Below, one piece after another: positions 33,391-41,694 of a stretch of DNA of 64,000 bases. Each line of letters begins with the position of its first letter. Position 1 is the stretch's first letter. Source of the DNA: Pseudomonas marginalis (GTDB taxonomy: Bacteria > Pseudomonadota > Gammaproteobacteria > Pseudomonadales > Pseudomonadaceae). Under the pieces are notes generated by a model. That model made no database searches and had not been told where the DNA came from. It was given only the letters and a program-made list of their open reading frames with translations. Where the stretch lies: positions 7,986 through 71,985 of the forward strand of contig NZ_LKEG01000025.1 of NCBI RefSeq assembly GCF_001645105.1, given 5' to 3'. A program made the translations under genes and the position numbers.

Positions 33391-35043
33391 ATGGTCATCG
33401 ATACCGGTCTGAAGGAAGTCTTCGATTACATCGTCGTAGGTGCAGGTACAGCCGGATGCGTTCTCACCAACCGTCTGAGCGCTGGGGGCAAGAGCGTTTG
33501 TGTGCTTGAGGCGGGTCCTCGTGACACGAACCCGCTGATTCACATCCCTGCGGGGTACATCAAGAATATTTACAGCAAGACGTTGACTTGGAATTTCGAG
33601 GCAGAGCCGAGTCCAGGTACCAACAATCGACGCTTTTCGCTGCCTCAGGGGCGGGTGTTAGGCGGATCCAGCTCGATCAATGGTTTAAATTACGTCCGCG
33701 GCCAAGCCGCTGATTACGACGGTTGGGCCGCCGCAGGAAACCCAGGCTGGGCCTACCAGGACGTGCTTCCCTATTTCAAACGCTCAGAAGCGTGGGAAGG
33801 CCCGGAAAACGCTACGTTTCGTGGTCGCAGTGGTGAGCTGCCGATCTCGCCCCTGGACTGGCATCACCCGGTCAGTAACGCGCTGGTGGATGCCGCTGAG
33901 TCAATCGGGATTCCACGCAATCCGGATCACAATGCGGGCAGGCAGGAGGGCGTGGGGTTCTTTCAGCGCACGATTCACAACGGGTTTCGCTACAGCTCCG
34001 CCAAAGCGTTCCTGCGTACGGCGGAAAAACGCAAGCACGTCAGCGTACGTACCGATGCCCAGGTGACGAATATCATTTTTGAGGGCAAGCGTGCGGTGGG
34101 CATCCGTTACATCCAGGGTGGCCCTCATGGCAAGGTGGTCGAAATTCACGCCCGGCATGAGGTGATCCTGTCTGCCGGTGCACTCAATACCCCGAAATTG
34201 CTGCAGATTTCCGGCGTGGGACCGGTCGATGTGCTGGCTGAGATTGGTGTTCCGGTCGTGCATGCGCTGGAGGGCGTGGGGCGGAATCTGCGCGATCACT
34301 ATGCGGTTCGGATGGTTTCGCGCGTTAAGGGAATCCGCACCATCAATCAGATGGTGCAGGGCCCCGCGTTGTTGCTGGAAATCGGGCGTTGGTTGCTACG
34401 ACGCCCCAGCCTTCTGGCGGTCAGCCCTTCCCTGGTTCACTTGTTCTGCAAATCCGATCCTTCGGTTGATCGCCCGGATCTGGAGTTTGCGTGTTCACCT
34501 GCCAGCTTTCGTGAGGGCGTCGTGGGCCTGCTCGATTCTCACCCTGGGCTTACGTTAGGCGTATGGCAGGAGCGCCCCGAGAGTTTGGGGTATGTGCGTG
34601 CGCGCAGTCGTGATGCGTTCGACAAACCGATAATTCAACCCAACTACCTGGCCCACGAGACGGACCAGCAAGTCCTCATTGGTGGGATGAAAGTGGCCCG
34701 CCAGCTTTTCCGCAGCCCCGCCTTGGCACGATTCGTTGAGTCGGAAACCTCTCCGTCCGCTGACCTGCAGACCGATGATGAGTTGCTCGACTTCGCCAGG
34801 CGCATGGGCACCACGGTGTATCACATGATGGGCACGGCCCGCATGGGCCCTGAAGATCAGCCGTTAACCGTGGTTGACGCCGAGCTTCGCGTGCATGGTC
34901 TGCAGGGCTTAAGGGTGGTAGACGCCTCCATTATGCCGTCGATGCCCTCTGCCAATACGAACGCGACCACCTACATGATTGCGGAAAAAGCCGCCGATAT
35001 GATCCTGGGGCAAAAACTCCCGTCAGTTGAGATCGGCGCATGA
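33391..35043 (+). CDS. GMC-family FAD-dependent alcohol oxidoreductase
   Basis: A 550-residue glucose-methanol-choline flavoenzyme. The dinucleotide motif VVGAGTAGCVLTNRL is followed by LPQGRVLGGSSSINGLNYVRG (GMC signature 1) and SAGALNTPKLLQISGVGP (signature 2). The catalytic His lies in YHMMGTARMG and the Asn partner in PSANTNATTY. The ATG at 33391 (GAGG 7 bases upstream) is preferred; earlier in-frame Met codons give a non-homologous extension. It oxidises an alcohol to an aldehyde or ketone, using O2 or a quinone. First gene of an operon with a small unknown protein (4-base overlap) and an MBL-fold enzyme. Choline-dehydrogenase-like members and pyridoxine 4-oxidase share this architecture, so the substrate is open. 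Confidence 0.92.
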   Translation: MVIDTGLKEVFDYIVVGAGTAGCVLTNRLSAGGKSVCVLEAGPRDTNPLIHIPAGYIKNIYSKTLTWNFEAEPSPGTNNRRFSLPQGRVLGGSSSINGLNYVRGQAADYDGWAAAGNPGWAYQDVLPYFKRSEAWEGPENATFRGRSGELPISPLDWHHPVSNALVDAAESIGIPRNPDHNAGRQEGVGFFQRTIHNGFRYSSAKAFLRTAEKRKHVSVRTDAQVTNIIFEGKRAVGIRYIQGGPHGKVVEIHARHEVILSAGALNTPKLLQISGVGPVDVLAEIGVPVVHALEGVGRNLRDHYAVRMVSRVKGIRTINQMVQGPALLLEIGRWLLRRPSLLAVSPSLVHLFCKSDPSVDRPDLEFACSPASFREGVVGLLDSHPGLTLGVWQERPESLGYVRARSRDAFDKPIIQPNYLAHETDQQVLIGGMKVARQLFRSPALARFVESETSPSADLQTDDELLDFARRMGTTVYHMMGTARMGPEDQPLTVVDAELRVHGLQGLRVVDASIMPSMPSANTNATTYMIAEKAADMILGQKLPSVEIGA

Positions 35044-35528
35044 AGGGGGCAAGTGTTGTGCTCACGAGGGTCAGTTCCTCGGCGGGTTTTGATGACGCCA
35101 CCGTCGCTTACGCGGCGGGCGCCCAACGTGTTTTCCAGCAGCTTCAAGACGCGGCAAGCAGGCTTGCCGCTGTGTTGCTGGCGATGTCGTTTGAGCGCTC
35201 GAGAGCCGCGCTGGATCATGCTGCCCGCCTGGCGGCTGTCGCGCAGATAGCAGAGGGCCGGGATCTTTTGCTGGGCCTCACATCAACCCAAAGGACTGCG
35301 CATTTTCACCGGCATATGAAGGGTGGGCTGGAGCGCCTCACACAAACCGCCAAGGCGATTGACGGCACCTTGTCAGGCCATTCAGCGGCGCTCGATCCAT
35401 TACCTCTGTTGCAAGCGGCGTGGAAAGAGCTTGAGTCTGCATCCCGATGCTTGCCGGGATTCGAAGTGGTGGATTTCAGCCATTCATGCTGTGCCAATCA
35501 CGCGGCTGTAATCGTGAGCAATACGTAG
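35040..35528 (+). CDS. Small Ala-rich helical protein of unknown function
   Basis: A 162-residue protein whose ATG overlaps the GMC stop codon (ATGA), so it is translationally coupled. I do not recognise the family. The sequence is Ala- and Leu-rich with long predicted helices (VFQQLQDAASRLAAVLLAMSF, SRAALDHAARLAAVAQIA), giving a phasin-like feel without a firm match. It ends in a Cys/His-rich tail (HSCCANHAA) that could bind a metal. No signal peptide. Its fixed place between an alcohol oxidase and a lactonase-like enzyme suggests a chaperone, partner subunit or structural factor; none of this is shown by the sequence. Confidence 0.72.
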   Translation: MKGASVVLTRVSSSAGFDDATVAYAAGAQRVFQQLQDAASRLAAVLLAMSFERSRAALDHAARLAAVAQIAEGRDLLLGLTSTQRTAHFHRHMKGGLERLTQTAKAIDGTLSGHSAALDPLPLLQAAWKELESASRCLPGFEVVDFSHSCCANHAAVIVSNT

Positions 35529-35559
35529 ACAAAATCCCAACAACAAGAAGGATAGGAAA

Positions 35560-36438
35560 ATGTCGAATTACTCAATCTGGATGCTCGAATACGCATGGGT
35601 ACCTGATGCCGCTGAGAGCTCTCTGGTGTACGGGAAGCACAATGCTGGAACCGCAAAGCTCCCTTATTGCTACACGTTGCTAAAAGGCCAGGGGCGTACC
35701 ATCCTCCTGGACTGCGGGCTCAACAACGCGTCCCACGGTGCCGAATTCGTCAATCGCTTTAATGTCCAGAATTGGTTCGGGCCGCAAGATGTCTTGGCTG
35801 AAGTGGGGTGTAAGCCGGAAGAGGTGACGGACGTGGTCCTCACTCATGCGCACTTTGATCACATGGGAGGGCTGGAGCTTTTCCCCAATGCAACCTTCTA
35901 CATTCAGCAGGAAGAGTTAGCCTCCTGGGTTTCGATCATGGCAATGGAGCGCCGGTTTCGCTGGTTGCTCACCGCAACTGACACCGGTGACATGATCTAC
36001 GCCGTGCAGTTGGCGCGTGAAGGCAGAATGCGTGGGCTCAAGGGGGATATTGAAGATCTGTTCCCGGGTGTTGATGTGCGCCTGGCGAAAGACACCCACA
36101 CTGCTGCGTCGCAGTACATTGTTATCAGGAACGATAACAAGCCGCAAAGTGCCGATGTGTTCGTCTATACCGGTGATTTGGTTTACCGCCATGAGAATCT
36201 TCATGGCGGCAACCCGGCCGATCCCTTTTATCTTCCGGTAGGGCTGGCATTCGGAAGTCAGACCAATTTAATCATGACCTCCGATGAAATAATGAAAACG
36301 GTCGGCGGAGAGATGTCGCGGGTGCTTGCTCCCCATGAAACAGAAATGGCCAATCTGTACCCAAGCCGGGTCACGAAGAACGGGCATTATATTGTCGAGG
36401 TGGCGTTGGGGGAGGGGCAGCAGTCGTTCGTGAATTGA
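35560..36438 (+). CDS. MBL-fold hydrolase, AHL-lactonase-like family (copy 1)
   Basis: A 292-residue metallo-beta-lactamase-fold enzyme with the dinuclear zinc motif T-H96-A-H98-F-D100-H101, a downstream YTGDLVYRHENL Asp-containing segment and a C-terminal HETEM. Family members open lactones (AHL lactonase, 4-pyridoxolactonase); automatic names such as N-acyl homoserine lactonase are not proof of quorum quenching. GAAGGATAGG precedes the ATG. Last gene of the GMC operon, followed by a hairpin. It has two relatives in this window (54427 and 57436), all behind the same promoter-operator layout. Cytoplasmic. Hydrolysis of a lactone formed after alcohol oxidation is the simplest reading. Confidence 0.9.
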   Translation: MSNYSIWMLEYAWVPDAAESSLVYGKHNAGTAKLPYCYTLLKGQGRTILLDCGLNNASHGAEFVNRFNVQNWFGPQDVLAEVGCKPEEVTDVVLTHAHFDHMGGLELFPNATFYIQQEELASWVSIMAMERRFRWLLTATDTGDMIYAVQLAREGRMRGLKGDIEDLFPGVDVRLAKDTHTAASQYIVIRNDNKPQSADVFVYTGDLVYRHENLHGGNPADPFYLPVGLAFGSQTNLIMTSDEIMKTVGGEMSRVLAPHETEMANLYPSRVTKNGHYIVEVALGEGQQSFVN

Positions 36439-36454
36439 ATCACGGAGATCGCCA

Positions 36455-36482
36455 GGAGGGTGCAGTGCTTCCAGCACCCTCC
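36455..36482 (+). terminator. Hairpin after the GMC operon
   Basis: GGAGGGTGC and GCACCCTCC form a perfect 9-bp stem with a 10-base loop, 17 bases past the stop codon. The T run is absent, but the convergent arrangement with a TetR gene supports a terminator role. Confidence 0.55.
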
Positions 36483-36503
36483 ATTGTCAGAGGTCGTCCG
36501 CGC

Positions 36504-37142
36504 CTATGCGGGCTCTACGAGGGCAGGAGCAAGCATGGCTACCGCTGTGGCGCCTATGCCTTGGAGGTCTTCACGGCTGGCAGCGTCATGCGCTTGCAGC
36601 GACATGCCTTCGAGCAGGGTATTCAAGGCAGAGGCGAGCAGGCGGGTATTGGTGTCGTGGCGCAGTTGCCTGTCCGCAACCGCGCGGTCCAACCGTTGCT
36701 GCAGGTAGTCACGGCCCTCTTGGCGCAAGGCCTTGAGGGTGGCGGTGACTTCTCCGGCATCGTCGGAGACATTGACGGCCGCGAGTACGACCATGCAGCC
36801 ACAGGGGGCCTCGGGTTCGGTCAGGATCGACGCTGAGGTGTGGAAGAAGTCGCTGATGGCGCGCACGATGTCCGGCTCGGTGTCCATGCGCTCCCACGTG
36901 GCATCCCAGAAGGTCGCTTCGTAGTAGGCAACCGCTTCCAGAAACAACTTGGCTTTGTTGCCAAACGCCGCATACAGGCTGGGAGGGCTGATACTCATGG
37001 CTGAACACAATTCCGCCACAGAGGCCGGCTCGTAGCCACGCTTCCAAAACACTGCAAGCGCATGCAGCAGAGCCTGGTCGCGGTCGAACGCGCGCGGGCG
37101 GCCTTTTGCGCGTGGAACAGGGGTTGGGGCGGGGTCGGTCAT
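36504..37142 (-). CDS. TetR-family transcriptional regulator
   Basis: A 212-residue TetR protein with an N-terminal GRPRAFDRDQALLHALAVFWKRGYEPASVAELCSAMSISPPSLYAAFGNKAKLF helix-turn-helix (the PSLYAAFG form of the DNA-reading helix) and a C-terminal ligand domain containing EAPCGCMVVLAAVN. The ATG at 37142 has AAGGTG upstream. No adjacent divergent gene is clearly its target; upstream lies only a truncated LysR gene. It belongs to the branch that controls oxidoreductase or efflux genes, but no assignment is possible. Confidence 0.88.
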   Translation of the reverse strand: MTDPAPTPVPRAKGRPRAFDRDQALLHALAVFWKRGYEPASVAELCSAMSISPPSLYAAFGNKAKLFLEAVAYYEATFWDATWERMDTEPDIVRAISDFFHTSASILTEPEAPCGCMVVLAAVNVSDDAGEVTATLKALRQEGRDYLQQRLDRAVADRQLRHDTNTRLLASALNTLLEGMSLQAHDAASREDLQGIGATAVAMLAPALVEPA

Positions 37143-37271
37143 TGAGTGCAGCACCTTGGGGCGTATCGCCAGACAGCATGCCTGGAATAGATTTCTCCCC
37201 TAATGATACACAAAATGAACTTTTCGGTTGCGCAGCATAATGTTGAGATTTCAGGTCTACCGTGACGCGTG

Positions 37272-37586
37272 TCAAAAGGGCGGTACGGTGTATCGCTCAA
37301 GTACATGGCCAATACCGCTCAATAGCGGTATCACATGCTGCGCAATATCATCGGCGACTGCGGTGGGCACCATCTCTGCGTTTCGGCGAAAAAACAGTGG
37401 GTCCTGAAAAATCAGCCTGAGCTTGGACAGGCTGTTGCTGACCGCGGGCTGTCCAATGTTCAAGCGCTCGGACGCCCTGGTGACACTTTTTTCCTGATAA
37501 AGCGCAGCGAAGATCACCAGGCAATTGAGGTTGAATTGCGCAAGGCACTCGGTATTGAACGTTGACGTGGGGGGAGGGGTGTTCAT
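37272..37586 (-). pseudogene. LysR-family gene fragment (DNA-binding domain only)
   Basis: The 104-residue reading frame has a complete LysR winged helix (NCLVIFAALYQEKSVTRASERLNIGQPAVSNSLSKLRLIFQDPLFFRR) and linker, then stops. The usual 200-residue effector domain is missing, and the next 130 bases show no continuation before the TetR gene. A truncated remnant is most likely. It is conceivable that the isolated DNA-binding domain is still made and competes for sites; it begins with a normal ATG. Confidence 0.7.
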
Positions 37587-37653
37587 GAGCGTGACCCTGT
37601 CATTTGTCTTCGTTCGCCGTTGGTCGTAGAACGTGAGGCTATTCTAAAATCTA

Positions 37654-37670
37654 CTAGACGACCGGTCTAG
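37654..37670. promoter_or_regulatory. NemR-type operator, regulator promoter
   Basis: CTAGAC-GACCG-GTCTAG is a perfect 6+5+6 palindrome, 22 bases before the NemR-like start. The 16-base sequence CTAGACGACCGGTCTA recurs exactly at 38293-38308 before the OYE gene, so one regulator should control both. Confidence 0.8.
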
Positions 37671-37692
37671 TTTTAATTAGAGTGGCTGCATT

Positions 37693-38274
37693 ATGAAAAA
37701 GCATCATTCTGAAACACGCCAACACATCCTGGATGTCGCCAGGACGTTGATGACTCACAAAGGCTACACCAGCGTAGGGTTAGCTGAGGTGGTAGCGGCT
37801 GCGAGCGTGCCGAAAGGTTCGTTCTACCACTACTTCAAATCCAAGGAAGAATTTGGTCAGGCATTGCTTGAACAGTATTTTTCCGACTACCTCGCAACAG
37901 TCGACACGCTGTTGATGGGCTCTGCACCCGCCGCGCAAAGGTTGCTGAGTTACTTCCAGTATTGGGCGCAGACCCAGTGCTCTGATTTGCCTACCGACAA
38001 GTGCCTGGTGGTCAAGTTGGGTGCCGAGGTCTGTGATCTCTCGGAGGGCATGCGCCTGGTGCTCGACCGAGGCACGCAGACTATCCACGCAAAGCTTGAG
38101 CGCTGTATTGAGCAGGGGCTTGTCGATGGCTCGATCACGTCCACAGCGCCAAGCGCGACGCTTGCGCAATCGCTCTATCAGGTTTGGCTCGGCGCTTCGT
38201 TGATGATGAAGATCGGCAAGCGCGACGACGCCTTTGAAGCATCCCTGACGCTGGCAAAGCGACTTTTGTCGTAG
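37693..38274 (+). CDS. nemR: TetR-family regulator, NemR-like (copy 2)
   Basis: A 193-residue homologue of E. coli NemR: helix-turn-helix TSVGLAEVVAAASVPKGSFYHYFKSKEEFG and redox segment CLVVKLGAEVCDLSEGM. Cys96, Cys104 and Cys114 line up with NemR Cys98, Cys106 (the main sensor of N-ethylmaleimide, methylglyoxal and HOCl) and Cys116. A perfect palindromic box stands before the gene and again before the adjacent OYE, the same arrangement as the nemRA operon. It should repress itself and the OYE until modified by electrophiles. A paralogue at 18736 lacks the first Cys. Confidence 0.93.
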   Translation: MKKHHSETRQHILDVARTLMTHKGYTSVGLAEVVAAASVPKGSFYHYFKSKEEFGQALLEQYFSDYLATVDTLLMGSAPAAQRLLSYFQYWAQTQCSDLPTDKCLVVKLGAEVCDLSEGMRLVLDRGTQTIHAKLERCIEQGLVDGSITSTAPSATLAQSLYQVWLGASLMMKIGKRDDAFEASLTLAKRLLS

Positions 38275-38292
38275 CTATTTTTTACTAAATTA

Positions 38293-38308
38293 CTAGACGA
38301 CCGGTCTA
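38293..38308. promoter_or_regulatory. NemR-type operator, OYE promoter
   Basis: CTAGACGACCGGTCTA, identical to the regulator's own box, lies 17 bases before the OYE start codon in the 51-base gap between the two genes. A second regulated promoter for the OYE is likely. Confidence 0.8.
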
Positions 38309-38325
38309 TTTAACTGAGGTCTATC

Positions 38326-39429
38326 ATGACAGATAACGCGACTCGTACCGACTTATTCACCCCCATCAGCCTGGGCGCGATGAAACTCGCCAACCGTATT
38401 TTGATGGCGCCTGTAACCCGTAGCCGCTATGCCGAAGATGGCATCCCCAACGAGCTGCACGCCGAGTATTACGCTCAACGCGCCACGGCGGGCTTGATCG
38501 TCGCCGAGGCCACCAATATTTCCGCGCAAGGCCGCGGTTACGCGGCCACCCCTGGCATCTGGAGCGAGGAGCAGGTTGCGGGCTGGAAGAAAGTGACGGA
38601 CGCCGTGCATGCCGCCGGCGGCAAGATCGTCAGCCAGCTGTGGCATGTGGGGCGGTTCTCCAGTGTTGAGCTGCAACCTGACGGTGCCGCACCGGTCGCG
38701 CCTTCCGCGATCAAGGCCGAAGGCGACACCTATACCACCAACGGCTTCGTCCCGGTGTCGATGCCACGGGCGCTTGAAACCGATGAGATCCCGGGGATCA
38801 TCGAGCAGTACAAACGTGCTGCCGAGAATGCCAAGCGCGCTGGTTTTGATGGTGTAGAGGTTCACTCGGCCAACAGCTACCTGCTGGACCAGTTCCTGCG
38901 GGACTCGACCAACCATCGCACCGACCAGTACGGCGGCTCCATCGAGAACCGTGCGCGCCTCACCCTGGAAGTGACCGAAGCAATCATCAAGATCTGGGGC
39001 AACGACCGGGTTGGCATCCGTTTGTCGCCGGTGACGCCTGACGCCGGCAACACGCCGCCCGACAGCAACGTGATGGCGATGTACGGCTACCTGATCCAGC
39101 AGTTGAACGCCTTCGACCTGGCGTACCTGCACTTCGTTGAAGGCGCTACCGCCACCTCGCGTGAAGTGCCGGAAGGCGTGGACATGGACGCATTGAGCGC
39201 GCAGTTCAACGGGCCCTTCATCGGCAACAACAACTACGACCTGGACATGGCTATCGAGCGCCGCGCCCAAGGCAAGATCGACGCCGTAGCGTTTGGTCGC
39301 CTGTTTATCTCCAACCCGGACCTGGTTGAGCGCTTGCGTCGTGGGGCCGAACTGACCATCGCACCGCGCGAGTCGTATTACGGCGGCGGCGCCAAAGGCT
39401 ACACCGACTGGCCTGTCGGCAACTACTGA
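38326..39429 (+). CDS. nemA: N-ethylmaleimide reductase-like old yellow enzyme (NemA class)
   Basis: A 367-residue classical OYE with FTPISLGAMKLANRILMAPVTRSRY, QLWHVGRFS, and substrate-binding pair His180/Asn183 in VHSANSYLL. It also has DSTNHRTDQYGGSIENR, KIDAVAFGRLFISNPDL, and the usual C-terminal YYGGGAKGYTDWP. It reduces maleimides, enones, quinones and nitro-esters with NADPH and FMN. Class and substrate pair (His/Asn) differ from the XenA-like enzyme at 3951 (His/His, Cys25), so the window holds both OYE classes under different sensors. Controlled by the NemR-like protein upstream. Confidence 0.94.
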   Translation: MTDNATRTDLFTPISLGAMKLANRILMAPVTRSRYAEDGIPNELHAEYYAQRATAGLIVAEATNISAQGRGYAATPGIWSEEQVAGWKKVTDAVHAAGGKIVSQLWHVGRFSSVELQPDGAAPVAPSAIKAEGDTYTTNGFVPVSMPRALETDEIPGIIEQYKRAAENAKRAGFDGVEVHSANSYLLDQFLRDSTNHRTDQYGGSIENRARLTLEVTEAIIKIWGNDRVGIRLSPVTPDAGNTPPDSNVMAMYGYLIQQLNAFDLAYLHFVEGATATSREVPEGVDMDALSAQFNGPFIGNNNYDLDMAIERRAQGKIDAVAFGRLFISNPDLVERLRRGAELTIAPRESYYGGGAKGYTDWPVGNY

Positions 39430-39457
39430 TCCGCTTATATCCGCGATAACCCCAAAA

Positions 39458-39479
39458 ACTGCCCGCACAGACGGGCAGT
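39458..39479 (+). terminator. Hairpin after the NemA-like gene
   Basis: ACTGCCCG-CACAGA-CGGGCAGT forms a perfect 8-bp stem 28 bases after the stop codon and 20 bases before the SDR start. No T run; it may be a partial terminator or an mRNA-processing element within an operon. Confidence 0.45.
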
Positions 39480-39499
39480 CACCAACGAGAGGAACGCCC

Positions 39500-40243
39500 A
39501 TGAACTATCTGCAGAATAAAACCGCGATCATCACTGGCGCATCGTCCGGCCTGGGTGCTGCATCGGCACGTGCCTTGTCCGAGAAAGGCGTTCGAATTGT
39601 CGCAGCAGCCCTGGACCAGCAAGGCCTGGACGCCATCGTCAGCGAACTGAAAGGCAAGGGCGGTGAAGCGGTAGGTCGCGTCAGCGACGTTACCAACCCT
39701 GAGGATATGAAAGCGCTCGCGCAATTCGCCCAGGACTCTTTCGGTTCGGTGGATATCCTGATCAACAACGCAGGCTTGATGCTGTTTTCCAATTGGGTCG
39801 ACCTGGCCACCGATGATTGGGAAAAGATGATCAACGTGAACATCAAAGGCTACCTGCATGGTATCGCAGCGGTGTTGCCGTTCATGCTGAAACAGAAGTC
39901 GGGCCAGATCCTGAATATGGATTCGGTCGCCGGTCACCAGGTCGGACCTGCTGCAGGTATCTACAGCGCCACTAAGTTCTTCGTGCAGGCCATGACTGAG
40001 TCGATGCGCAAAGAGCTGGGCGTGCAGCACGGCATCCGTGTCAACACGGTCAGCCCGGGTGTGATTAACACCGGTTGGGCCGATAAAGTCACCGACCCGG
40101 CAGGCCGTAAAGCGGCTCAAGAGCTGAATAAAATCGCTATCTCGCCGGACGACATTGGTCGCGCAGTGGTGTATGCACTGAATCAGCCTGAAAACGTCAC
40201 CGTCAACGACCTGATCATTTCGCCGACCCGCCAGGATTGGTAA
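39500..40243 (+). CDS. SDR-family oxidoreductase
   Basis: A 247-residue classical SDR: TGASSGLGAASARALSEKGVRIV, NNAGLMLFSNWVDLATDDW, NIKGYLHGIAAVLPFML, Ser in MDSVAGHQ and Tyr-x3-Lys in IYSATKFF. AGAGGAA precedes the ATG. It is a paralogue of the SDR at 29192-29935; the same central motifs suggest similar substrates. It follows the NemA-like gene on the same strand and may share its electrophile-controlled transcript, in which case it would reduce carbonyls left after ene reduction. Confidence 0.9.
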   Translation: MNYLQNKTAIITGASSGLGAASARALSEKGVRIVAAALDQQGLDAIVSELKGKGGEAVGRVSDVTNPEDMKALAQFAQDSFGSVDILINNAGLMLFSNWVDLATDDWEKMINVNIKGYLHGIAAVLPFMLKQKSGQILNMDSVAGHQVGPAAGIYSATKFFVQAMTESMRKELGVQHGIRVNTVSPGVINTGWADKVTDPAGRKAAQELNKIAISPDDIGRAVVYALNQPENVTVNDLIISPTRQDW

Positions 40244-40265
40244 GTCATAAGCGTTGAAATCACCC

Positions 40266-40301
40266 CGCCCAGGCACCGACGCAACGCCGTGTGCCTGGGC
40301 G
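40266..40301 (+). terminator. Hairpin after the SDR gene
   Basis: CGCCCAGGCAC and GTGCCTGGGCG form a perfect 11-bp stem with a 14-base loop between the SDR and NDH-2-like genes. No T run follows; a rho-assisted or partial terminator is possible. Confidence 0.5.
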
Positions 40302-40349
40302 CTACAGGATCCGTCCTGTCTCCCCCTGTAAAAGCAATGAGACCCTTCA

Positions 40350-41645
40350 ATGACACACCGTATTTTGATTGTCGGCGGTGGCGCTGGCGGTCTGGAACTT
40401 GCGACGCGTTTGGGCAAGACCCTTGGCAAGCGCGGCACCGCTCACATCACCCTCGTTGACGCCAACCTCACGCACATCTGGAAGCCACTGTTGCATGAAG
40501 TCGCGGCGGGCTCACTCAATGCCCACGATGACGAGTTGAACTACGTGGCCCAGGCCAAGTGGAACCACTTCCATTTCCAACTCGGCCGCATGAGCGGCCT
40601 GGACCGTGCCGCCAGATCCGTTCGGCTTGCACCTACCCTGGATGGCGCCGGCCGGCAGTTGGTGCCTGAACGTGTTTTGAACTATGACACCCTGGTCATC
40701 GCCGTCGGCAGCACCACCAATGATTTTGGCACCGTCGGTGCGGCACAGCACTGCCTGTTCCTCGACACCCGCCAGCAAGCCGAACGCTTCCATCAGCAGT
40801 TGCTGAACCACTACCTGCGTGCTCAGGCGCTCGGCGTTGCGGGTGAGAAAATCCGTGTGGCGATCGTCGGTGCCGGCGCAACGGGCGTGGAGCTGGCTGC
40901 CGAGTTGCACAACGCTGCCCATGAGCTGGTGGCCTACGGGCTGGATCGCATTCAGCCGCATGACATGCACATCACCTTGATAGAAGCGGGCGACCGAGTG
41001 CTGCCAGCGCTGCCCAAGCGCATCAGCGATCCCGTGCACCGCACGCTGGAAAAACTGGGGGTGACCGTGATGACAAACGCTGCCGTCAGTGAGGTTACTG
41101 CCGAACACCTTAAAACCCGCAACGGAGAATTGATCGAGGCCAACCTCAAGGTGTGGGCAGCCGGTATTCGTGCGCCGTTCTTCCTCAAGGATATTGATGG
41201 CCTGGAGACTAACCCCATCAACCAGCTGAAGGTGCGACCCACGTTGCAAACCACGCTGGACGACAATATTTTTGCGTTCGGTGACTGTGCCGCGTGCCCA
41301 CAGCCGGGGAGTGAGCAGAATGTGCCGCCGCGCGCTCAGGCCGCTCACCAGCAAGCTTCGATGCTGGTCAAGAGCCTGCAGGCCCGGCTTGAAGGTAAAG
41401 CTTTGCCGACTTATGTCTACAAGGACTATGGCTCGCTGGTCTCGCTGTCACGCTTTTCGGCGGTGGGTAACCTGATGGGTAAACTGACGGGCAGTGTGAC
41501 GCTGGAGGGATGGTTGGCGCGGGTGTTCTATGCATCGCTGTACCGCATGCACCAGGTCGCGCTCTATGGACTGGTGCCTACCGCATTGCTGATGTTGGGT
41601 AACCGCCTGGGACGAGGCACCGAGCCTCGGTTGAAACTGCACTAG
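40350..41645 (+). CDS. Type II NADH:quinone oxidoreductase-like flavoprotein (NDH-2 family)
   Basis: A 431-residue FAD protein with two Rossmann motifs: VGGGAGGLELATRLG at the N-terminus for FAD and VGAGATGVELAAELHNAAH in the middle for NAD(P)H. FAFGDCAACPQP is the FAD ribityl-binding motif. A C-terminal amphipathic and hydrophobic part (LYRMHQVALYGLVPTALLML) would anchor it to the inner membrane, as in NDH-2. It passes electrons from NADH to quinone without pumping protons. Lying next to two ene-reductase/SDR genes, it may be an extra dehydrogenase induced under quinone or electrophile stress. Convergent with the AKR operon. Confidence 0.9.
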   Translation: MTHRILIVGGGAGGLELATRLGKTLGKRGTAHITLVDANLTHIWKPLLHEVAAGSLNAHDDELNYVAQAKWNHFHFQLGRMSGLDRAARSVRLAPTLDGAGRQLVPERVLNYDTLVIAVGSTTNDFGTVGAAQHCLFLDTRQQAERFHQQLLNHYLRAQALGVAGEKIRVAIVGAGATGVELAAELHNAAHELVAYGLDRIQPHDMHITLIEAGDRVLPALPKRISDPVHRTLEKLGVTVMTNAAVSEVTAEHLKTRNGELIEANLKVWAAGIRAPFFLKDIDGLETNPINQLKVRPTLQTTLDDNIFAFGDCAACPQPGSEQNVPPRAQAAHQQASMLVKSLQARLEGKALPTYVYKDYGSLVSLSRFSAVGNLMGKLTGSVTLEGWLARVFYASLYRMHQVALYGLVPTALLMLGNRLGRGTEPRLKLH

Positions 41646-41658
41646 ATCATTCACTGGG

Positions 41659-41687
41659 AGAGCGCAGCGCCTTGCGGGCTGCGCTCT
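41659..41687. terminator. Bidirectional terminator between NDH-2 and AKR genes
   Basis: AGAGCGCAGC and GCTGCGCTCT form a perfect 10-bp stem with a 9-base loop in the 49-base gap between convergent genes. Short T/A tracts are weak, so rho may assist. Confidence 0.6.
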
Positions 41688-41694
41688 TGGCGTG

